DNA of 25,648 nt, taken from a virus. The translations under genes were made by a program, and so were the position numbers. Below the pieces are notes generated by a model. It was not told the origin of the DNA and searched no databases. It saw only the letters and a program-made list of their open reading frames with translations. Location of the stretch: positions 1-25,648 of the IMG/VR virus record IMGVR_UViG_3300007734_000513. One strand, 5' to 3'. Shown here one piece after another: positions 7,225 through 12,145 of this stretch. Every line of letters begins with the position of its first letter. Positions within the stretch are counted from its first letter, which is position 1.

Positions 7225-8178
7225 ATGGCTTTTTTTCCTTACAGCTTGGGTGGAGGTTCTTCAGGTCTTATAGGCAATAAAATATCTCCAGAACAATTTT
7301 CACAGCTTTATTTAGCTGCAGAACTTAATAAAGCCAGGGGTTTTCTTCCACCTGAAATTGCAGCTGCTAGCGTTCTAGGACAAGATACAGCAAAAAACAT
7401 ACCCGGACAAGCAAAACAAGCGTATGCTGATATTTTGCCAGGTCTTTCTGCTACTGGCGTCAATACGCGTAATATAGGAAGACTTGGGGCAGCAGGAGTA
7501 ACAGGCCTTTCGGCTTATCAGCAATTTGCAGCTAACGAACCAACTGGTGCAATAACAAGTATAGTAGGCGGCCTCGGTGGAGGTAAACTTGCTTCAATGG
7601 GTGCGAGAGCGCTTACAGCAGGAATGCCAGGCATAGGAGGCAAGATAATCAGAGCTGCTGCGCCTATCCTAGGTTCAGTGCTTGGAACACAAGCAGGACC
7701 AGCAGCAGAAGGAGTTATAAACAAAGTGACTGGCCAACAAACTGGAAATAAACCAGAAACAAAAGGAACAGAAGCCCCTCTGTTTACTCCTAATGGAATT
7801 CCCTTAAATGAAACAGCCCGTGTTTTAGCACTTAGCCAAGCAGTCAGAGATCAAGACATAAGATACTATAGACAAGAACTTTCAGCAGATACAGCTGCTC
7901 AAAAAGATCTTATTCAACATAGCTTTAATCAACAATTACAATATAGTAAATCTATAGATCCACTTGTTAATTCAAATTTAGATAAACAAATGGTACGTAC
8001 ACAAGCTTTAATGAATACACAAGGTAATATGGATGCACGTCTTGGTATGTTAGCTACACAAGGAGCCTTAGCTAAAGGAGCACAAGCAGAAGCTGGAGCA
8101 TTAGCCCGTACTTTTGCAGGTACTAATCCATATGCACAATTTGCTAATCGTCAATCACCTAATATCCAATTTGGTTAA
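7225..8178 (+). CDS. Gly/Ala-rich virion-type protein (317 aa), candidate ejection protein
   Basis: No family recognised. The N-terminal ~80 residues are mixed. Residues ~84-98 and ~107-165 are a long Gly/Ala/Ile/Leu-rich region (ITSIVGGLGGGKLASMG, IIRAAAPILGSVLGTQ) with multiple GxxxG motifs, long enough for two or three membrane helices. After residue ~195 the protein is helical and Gln/Asp/Leu-rich (DQDIRYYRQELSADTAAQKD), ending in a polar Asn/Gln-rich tail. A TGATAGAAT box and an AAAGGA sequence with 11-nt spacing precede the ATG. It opens a tightly packed set of four genes (7225-10175) with gaps of about 2-10 nt. Length, hydrophobic core and helical tail suit an internal virion protein; function is inferred. 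Confidence 0.62.
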   Translation: MAFFPYSLGGGSSGLIGNKISPEQFSQLYLAAELNKARGFLPPEIAAASVLGQDTAKNIPGQAKQAYADILPGLSATGVNTRNIGRLGAAGVTGLSAYQQFAANEPTGAITSIVGGLGGGKLASMGARALTAGMPGIGGKIIRAAAPILGSVLGTQAGPAAEGVINKVTGQQTGNKPETKGTEAPLFTPNGIPLNETARVLALSQAVRDQDIRYYRQELSADTAAQKDLIQHSFNQQLQYSKSIDPLVNSNLDKQMVRTQALMNTQGNMDARLGMLATQGALAKGAQAEAGALARTFAGTNPYAQFANRQSPNIQFG

Positions 8179-8180
8179 TT

Positions 8181-8672
8181 ATGGCAAATACTCGTAATTA
8201 TTTTCCGCTCGCTGGGTCTTCTATGGGATTAGGAGCTAAGGATTTACTTACTGCTTTTGGACCCGAAACCCAGTTTGGTACAAGAACTCCTGGACAAAGT
8301 CTTCCAGATATTTCGAAATACGGTGAATTAGGACAAGCTGTTGTTTTAAGTAATTACTTTAAACCAAGTCAAGCAGAAGAGTTTAAAACCATGGTTCCAT
8401 TTCTTAAAGAAATGAGCACATTTCAAGCTGATTTAGCCAATAAAAATGCGCAGCGTAAATTTGGACAAGAAATGTTAGGTGCGGGAATAGGTGCTTTAGG
8501 AAGAGGAATACAAACAAGCATTGCCGGAGGTAGTCCAGAGATGCTTGCTTACATGGCACAAGGTCCAGTAAGAGCAGCAGAAGCATATCAACGGGGTATA
8601 ACATCTATACCTCGTCAAGATGTTCCAGTATTTGCTGCACGGCCAACACCTGATCGAAGATATTTTAGTTAG
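8181..8672 (+). CDS. virion-region protein (163 aa)
   Basis: Unrecognised small protein starting 2 nt after the preceding stop. The first ~60 residues are polar with FPLAGSSMGLGAKDLL. Residues ~62-95 form an amphipathic helix (SQAEEFKTMVPFLKEMSTFQADLANKNAQ). Residues ~96-117 are Gly/Ala-rich (GQEMLGAGIGALGRGIQTSIAGG). The tail is basic and Pro-rich (PRQDVPVFAARPTPDRRYF). Composition echoes the neighbours at 7225 and 8675, so the three probably work together in the virion. No Shine-Dalgarno sequence precedes the ATG; translation likely depends on coupling to the upstream gene. Confidence 0.58.
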   Translation: MANTRNYFPLAGSSMGLGAKDLLTAFGPETQFGTRTPGQSLPDISKYGELGQAVVLSNYFKPSQAEEFKTMVPFLKEMSTFQADLANKNAQRKFGQEMLGAGIGALGRGIQTSIAGGSPEMLAYMAQGPVRAAEAYQRGITSIPRQDVPVFAARPTPDRRYFS

Positions 8673-8674
8673 AT

Positions 8675-9232
8675 ATGGCTTATGATTGGAGTAAAGCAAA
8701 TTTAAACTCTAATTTTGGAGATTGGAGTAAACTAGGTTCAAATCAAGGAGGAAAAGATATGAGTTTTTTTGCAGGAGCGGGGGGTCCTATTTTAGGAGGA
8801 CTCATTGGACTTGGCGGTAATATTTTACAAGGCCAGGCTGATAGAGAAGCAGCAAATCAACAACGTAAGTCTGCAAAAGAACAAGCATTATACGGCATGC
8901 TTGGCACTATGCAAGCCTCCAATGATGCACGTGCAGCTAGAGCTACTGCAGGTGCAATGAATGTATTTGGACAACTTAGCGGATCGTTATATAACGCACC
9001 TATTGATTTTAAATGGCAGCGCCTAGCTGAAGAAAAAAAATACAACGACTTGATACCAAGACAATTTGCAATGGCAAGAGAAGAGAGTCGTCTGGGAGAA
9101 GAACAAGAACAGACTCCTTTATTTAGAAAAGGTAGGGAAGATGCCGCTAGAATGGATAGGTTCGCAGGTAGATATGCAGCAGCATTACCTGCAATGACTC
9201 AATATGGTCAGTTTAATCTACCAAACGTATAG
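8675..9232 (+). CDS. internal-virion-like protein (185 aa) with two possible starts
   Basis: After a polar 28-residue leader, residues ~30-52 are a Gly/Leu hydrophobic helix (FFAGAGGPILGGLIGLGGNIL). A long Ala/Gln/Arg/Lys helix follows (QADREAANQQRKSAKEQ, ~54-80), with further helical charged sequence to the end. A hydrophobic N-terminal segment followed by an Ala/Gln-rich amphipathic helix is reminiscent of the T7 gp14 type of internal protein. That is a resemblance of architecture, not a demonstrated homology. The ATG at 8675 lies 2 nt after the previous stop and has no Shine-Dalgarno sequence. Met29 at 8759 has a perfect AAGGAGG (8745-8751) 7 nt upstream. The shorter 157-residue form beginning MSFFAGAGG may therefore be the main or an additional product. 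Confidence 0.6.
   Translation: MAYDWSKANLNSNFGDWSKLGSNQGGKDMSFFAGAGGPILGGLIGLGGNILQGQADREAANQQRKSAKEQALYGMLGTMQASNDARAARATAGAMNVFGQLSGSLYNAPIDFKWQRLAEEKKYNDLIPRQFAMAREESRLGEEQEQTPLFRKGREDAARMDRFAGRYAAALPAMTQYGQFNLPNV
8745..8751 (+). promoter_or_regulatory. strong internal Shine-Dalgarno for ATG 8759
   Basis: AAGGAGG with a 7-nt spacer to ATG 8759 is one of the best ribosome binding sites in the window, yet it lies inside the frame opened at 8675. It would start translation exactly at the hydrophobic segment. Confidence 0.55.
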
Positions 9233-9242
9233 GAGTTAAATC

Positions 9243-10175
9243 ATGGGAGGCGGAGGATCTAAAGGCGGCGGCGGCGGTAATGATATGGCAATGATGATGA
9301 TGATGAATCAGCAGGCGGAAGCGTCTGCAAGAGAAGCTAGAGATGCAAGAGATGCACAAGAAAGAATACTAGGTGAAGCACGAGCTGAAAAACAAAAAGA
9401 ACTTGATCGTATTGATCGCATAGCTGCAGAACGTAAAGCCGCAGGAGAAGCGGGTCGTCCTGGGTATATTGCTAATGTTAAAAGGCGTTTATCAAGCGGT
9501 CTAATTGGAGAAGAATCAGCTCAGAAATTAGTAGAAGATTATTACACAAAATATGAACTTGCTCCAGCGGCAAACGAACTTGAAGATATAACTAAAACAT
9601 ATCAAGAATTTGCACCTAAACGTAGAGAAGCAGATATTTCAGCAGCCTATCAACGTCTTTTGGGTCGAGCACCAACAACAGAAGAACTGGCACGAAACCA
9701 ACAACAGATGGGCCTAGGACGCACCACTGGTGATATTGAACAAGATATACAAGGAACAACTGAATACAAGAAGGCTCGTCCTAGTAGTGCCTTTGAAGCT
9801 GAAATGGAGGCTCGTTATGGTGGCCCCGTATTAGATGATACAGGTACCAGGACAGGTAAATATAAATATAATTTTGGAACAGGCGCTTTACCTGGTTTAA
9901 CAGCTGATTTAATTTCTAAAACAAATGTTACTACTCCAGGTTTTCTTGCCCCTGGCGCTCCCGTGTTCACGGGATCAGCAGAAGAGATTGAAGGAGCAAA
10001 ACAATCTAAAAATAACTATGAAAGTTTTTTATATAATTCTGGATTAAAATCACTAGAAGGAAACATATCAACTGAATTAACTAAATTGCGTACTGAAGGC
10101 GAGCTTAAAATAGGTAAGCAGCAAGGACAATATGGTTTACTTGCAAGTACTATAGGAGCTTTTAACTTCTCATGA
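9243..10175 (+). CDS. virion-region protein with DUF4214-like motif (310 aa)
   Basis: It starts with an unusual Gly-run (GGGGSKGGGGG) and a run of Met (residues 15-21, AMMMMM). A charged Ala/Arg/Glu helix follows (~24-70), probably a coiled coil. Residues ~132-178 (AAYQRLLGRAPTTEELARNQ, then GDIEQDIQGTTEYKK) fit by eye the DUF4214 pattern of YqriLgRapd...GxxxE(Y), a motif found in phage and secreted proteins. The remainder is Gly/Thr/Pro-rich with a beta-like character. AGGAG in the preceding 10-nt gap gives a good ribosome binding site. The final codons overlap the next start (ATGA). It closes the 7225-10175 set; a structural role is likely, a specific one cannot be named. Confidence 0.6.
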   Translation: MGGGGSKGGGGGNDMAMMMMMNQQAEASAREARDARDAQERILGEARAEKQKELDRIDRIAAERKAAGEAGRPGYIANVKRRLSSGLIGEESAQKLVEDYYTKYELAPAANELEDITKTYQEFAPKRREADISAAYQRLLGRAPTTEELARNQQQMGLGRTTGDIEQDIQGTTEYKKARPSSAFEAEMEARYGGPVLDDTGTRTGKYKYNFGTGALPGLTADLISKTNVTTPGFLAPGAPVFTGSAEEIEGAKQSKNNYESFLYNSGLKSLEGNISTELTKLRTEGELKIGKQQGQYGLLASTIGAFNFS

Positions 10176-10312
10176 TGAAAGAACCTACACAAGAAGTAAA
10201 TAAAACAAAAGAAATAAATGAAGAACAACCTCAGGCGGAGTTTGATGTCAATAAATTCAAAGAGTTATTAAAACTTTTAAAAACTAAACAAGAATCTAAT
10301 ACGTCTTTTTAA
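10172..10312 (+). CDS. small overlapping hypothetical protein (46 aa)
   Basis: A 46-residue frame begins at ATG 10172, overlapping the previous stop in the arrangement ATGATGA, and ends at TAA 10310-10312. The product is very polar: an N-terminal half rich in Glu, Lys and Asn (MMKEPTQEVNKTKEINEEQ), then a short amphipathic helix (NKFKELLKLLKTKQ) and a Ser/Thr tail. The 4-nt stop/start overlap typical of coupled phage genes, and the filling of an otherwise empty 177-nt gap, are the evidence that it is real. No function can be assigned. Confidence 0.55.
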   Translation: MMKEPTQEVNKTKEINEEQPQAEFDVNKFKELLKLLKTKQESNTSF

Positions 10313-10320
10313 GATTAAGT

Positions 10321-10329
10321 TGCTATAAT
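10321..10329 (+). promoter_or_regulatory. extended -10 promoter box TGCTATAAT
   Basis: TGCTATAAT is a perfect extended -10 element (TG, one base, TATAAT) 24 nt upstream of ATG 10353. No good -35 is visible, which an extended -10 does not require. It would drive the 10353 gene and those after it. Confidence 0.55.
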
Positions 10330-10352
10330 TAATTCAGTTAACGATAATAAAA

Positions 10353-10619
10353 ATGGCTACTACACCAAAGACTTATGCAGAAAGGTTATCCGGCTTAAGA
10401 GCAGAAAAAGATGCAGGAAGAATTGACGAGGAAACATATAACGACCTAGCAAAAGAATTAGTAGGAGGAGAGTATGGTCCTCAAGCAGATTTGACTCAGT
10501 TTGAGACCCTTCTTGGTAAGTTAGAAGGCTCCAAGATGAAACAACAACGTCAAAAATCTGTTGAAGGACGTCGGGATATCTACAGCCAAGGTCTTTCTAG
10601 CATGATGGCTAACTTCTGA
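10353..10619 (+). CDS. small helical hypothetical protein (88 aa)
   Basis: An 88-residue soluble protein. Residues ~8-38 (ERLSGLRAEKDAGRIDEETY followed by NDLAKELVGG) look like a short helical hairpin. The spacing of LxxLRxxKDAGxIxEExY resembles SHOCT-type C-terminal domains, although the match is weak. The second half is polar and basic (KMKQQRQKSVEGRRD) and ends in SSMMANF. An extended -10 box precedes it; no clear Shine-Dalgarno sequence is present. It lies between the Gly/Ala-rich virion block and the packaging genes. Confidence 0.55.
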   Translation: MATTPKTYAERLSGLRAEKDAGRIDEETYNDLAKELVGGEYGPQADLTQFETLLGKLEGSKMKQQRQKSVEGRRDIYSQGLSSMMANF

Positions 10620-10626
10620 TAAGAAC

Positions 10627-10881
10627 ATGGCAGACGATATAGGCACAGCATTTGACAACGATGAGTTGTTCACAGACAAAGGTCTTGAGCAATATCGCAA
10701 GGCCGCTGGTGTAGCTTATGAATTTGCTAAACAAAAGTACAAAGATACTGGTGAACAACAAAGAGAAACTATTGGAAAACAAGCCACAGAAGAACGTGCA
10801 GGAGCTAAGCAAAAACAAGAGTTCAGTGAAAGCGACGAAGCCAGGGATACTGCCCAGGCCCGTGGAGCTTACAAATACTGA
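10627..10881 (+). CDS. small acidic/polar helical protein (84 aa)
   Basis: An 84-residue frame from ATG 10627. The first 30 residues are acidic (ADDIGTAFDNDELFTDKGLE). The rest is a long polar helix rich in Lys, Gln, Glu and Ala (FAKQKYKDTGEQQRETIGKQ onward), ending RGAYKY. The stop TGA at 10879-10881 lies inside the start of the next gene, whose frame is +1 relative to this one. The two could be ordinary overlapping genes or could be joined by a +1 shift at the TAC TGA stop context. No family is recognised. The position just upstream of the terminase genes suggests a packaging or head-assembly accessory. Confidence 0.55.
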   Translation: MADDIGTAFDNDELFTDKGLEQYRKAAGVAYEFAKQKYKDTGEQQRETIGKQATEERAGAKQKQEFSESDEARDTAQARGAYKY

Positions 10882-11368
10882 AGTCTTTGATGCGTGGGCA
10901 GAAGGTTTAGATCCTGGCACCCATGAGTCATTCTGTTCTTTTTGTGCTGAAAACTATTCAACAATAGAATGTTTTCTGTATGCTCGTTTCCTTGGTTACC
11001 TAGGTAGTATCACTGCATGTGAAGAGTGGATAAAAGAAAAGTATCAGAAACCTGATCACAGACAGATACTACTAGATGAAATTGGCTACATGAAAGATGA
11101 CATTCGTTTGTTGCGTGATGATATTGAAAATATGGGTGTAAAGAGAGAAGCAGGGGTAGCACGTATTGCGGCAATGGAAAAAGAACTCCGTGGTACCATC
11201 AATCAAGTAGAGCAGTTTACTGCTAATAAAGATAGGAAAGGCTTGTTGATGGCAGGGGCAGACCGTGCCATACGTGAATTAGCTTTTATATTTAAAGATG
11301 ATCCAATAGAAGGTCCTTTAAAAGAAGCAGCAATGAGTGTATGGGCAAGAATGCAATTAGAAGAATAA
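10862..11368 (+). CDS. candidate small terminase subunit or packaging accessory (168 aa)
   Basis: The reading frame is open from further upstream (ATG 10718). However, the first ~48 residues of that longer version are only the alternate reading of the preceding gene, so GTG 10862 is chosen. Residues ~5-60 (VFDAWAEGLDPGTHESFCSF onward) are compact, aromatic and helical with four cysteines (25, 28, 37, 53). Residues ~62-128 form a long charged coiled coil (LLDEIGYMKDDIRLLRDDIE). The C-terminal ~40 residues are helical (AGADRAIRELAFIFKDDPIE). An N-terminal helical domain, a central coiled coil and a position shortly before the large terminase fit small terminase subunits. A DNA-binding helix-turn-helix is not obvious. 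The cysteines could bind metal. TerS is a hypothesis. Confidence 0.5.
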   Translation: MELTNTEVFDAWAEGLDPGTHESFCSFCAENYSTIECFLYARFLGYLGSITACEEWIKEKYQKPDHRQILLDEIGYMKDDIRLLRDDIENMGVKREAGVARIAAMEKELRGTINQVEQFTANKDRKGLLMAGADRAIRELAFIFKDDPIEGPLKEAAMSVWARMQLEE

Positions 11369-11373
11369 TGTAC

Positions 11374-11379
11374 TAAAAT
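11374..11379 (+). promoter_or_regulatory. -10-like box TAAAAT
   Basis: TACTAAAATAAATTT in the gap after 11368 contains TAAAAT 30 nt before ATG 11404, matching the spacing of similar boxes elsewhere in the window. No -35 is evident. Confidence 0.3.
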
Positions 11380-11403
11380 AAATTTATCACCTAAGTGAAT
11401 GAC

Positions 11404-11580
11404 ATGGCTGGCAAAGTACCCCCTAAAGGGAAAGAAGAAATGAAGGGTGGCAAGAAAGCTATCCCACCTAATCCACCTAAAGGCGGTAAGCCCGGTACCA
11501 AAAAAGCTACAAAGCCTGTGGACAAGAAAGAGGATATGAAGGCTAAGATGGATCGCTTACGCGCCCTAAAGGGTAAATAA
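11404..11580 (+). CDS. Lys/Gly/Pro-rich mini-protein (58 aa)
   Basis: From ATG 11404 the product has 17 lysines in 58 residues and only six acidic ones. They are arranged as Lys/Gly/Pro spacers (KVPPKGKEEMKGGKKAIPP, PKGGKPGTKKATKP) and followed by a short helix (KAKMDRLRALKGK). The repetitive basic-Pro pattern resembles histone H1-type tails and suggests binding to nucleic acid or to an acidic partner. No domain is recognised. An in-frame GTG at 11395 would add three residues; the ATG is preferred. It lies two genes before the large terminase in a run of small basic proteins. Confidence 0.55.
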   Translation: MAGKVPPKGKEEMKGGKKAIPPNPPKGGKPGTKKATKPVDKKEDMKAKMDRLRALKGK

Positions 11581-11587
11581 AGTAGTC

Positions 11588-11959
11588 ATGGGAGCCAATA
11601 GCGGATCACCAGGTATGGGAGGCAGAACTGTTGATGCAGGAAAGCAAGCCATGATGGAAGCTATGATGCGTAAACAAAGAGAAGAGCAAGTAACAAATGC
11701 TCAAAGATCCCCAGTAAATGCTGATTTTCGCCCTGGTTTAGAACCAGATTATAGTGACATGGAAGCCAACAATCGTTACAGCGGTCTTGAAAACAGATCT
11801 AATGTAGAAGCAGCTAATCCTACTGCTGGATTTAATATGCCTGCTAAAGGAGGTATCTCCATGGGACCAGGTAGATCTACTCGTTATACAGATGAAGATG
11901 CTCAGGAAATAATGCAACGTGCTCAAATGGCAGCTCGTTTACAAAGACAGATGCGTTAA
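11588..11959 (+). CDS. disordered Gly/Met-rich hypothetical protein (123 aa)
   Basis: No family recognised. The N-terminus is Gly/Ser-rich (GANSGSPGMGGRTVDAG), then a Met/Gln/Arg helix (QAMMEAMMRKQREEQ). The middle is Asn/Asp/Arg-rich and probably disordered. The C-terminal ~20 residues form an Arg/Gln/Ala helix (AQEIMQRAQMAARLQRQMR). It starts 7 nt after the previous stop, and only 4 nt separate it from the next gene, so it is part of one transcript with both basic mini-genes. The terminal basic helix could dock on a capsid or terminase partner; this is speculation. Confidence 0.55.
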   Translation: MGANSGSPGMGGRTVDAGKQAMMEAMMRKQREEQVTNAQRSPVNADFRPGLEPDYSDMEANNRYSGLENRSNVEAANPTAGFNMPAKGGISMGPGRSTRYTDEDAQEIMQRAQMAARLQRQMR

Positions 11960-11963
11960 TAGA

Positions 11964-12116
11964 ATGGCTAAAAAATCAATGCCGCCTGAAGTTCTTGAGA
12001 TATTCAAGAATAAAGAGGCAAAAAAAGAAGACGGCTCTAATATGACGGACAAGGAAAAACGTAAAGCAGCTTTAGATAAAGCTCGTAAATACAAAGAACA
12101 AAAAGTTAAATCTTAG
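11964..12116 (+). CDS. small basic protein (50 aa)
   Basis: From ATG 11964, 4 nt after the previous stop, a 50-residue protein opens MAKKSMPPEVLEIFKNKEAK and ends in a Lys-rich helix (EKRKAALDKARKYKEQKVK). The longer frame from 11919 is rejected because it overlaps the preceding gene. The pattern MPPEVLEIFK followed by a Lys/Glu/Ala helix is reminiscent of short basic phage proteins, but none can be named. The high charge suggests nucleic acid or capsid-surface contact. It is the last small gene before the large terminase. Confidence 0.58.
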   Translation: MAKKSMPPEVLEIFKNKEAKKEDGSNMTDKEKRKAALDKARKYKEQKVKS

Positions 12117-12145
12117 GCTATATTTGATCTAGTTAGTTTCTTGGC

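Noticed and set aside
10718-10861. Longer N-terminus for the candidate TerS gene starting at ATG 10718
   Set aside because: These 48 codons are the alternate reading of the 84-aa gene and give a low-complexity Lys/Asn sequence; an overlap of 164 nt is unlikely.
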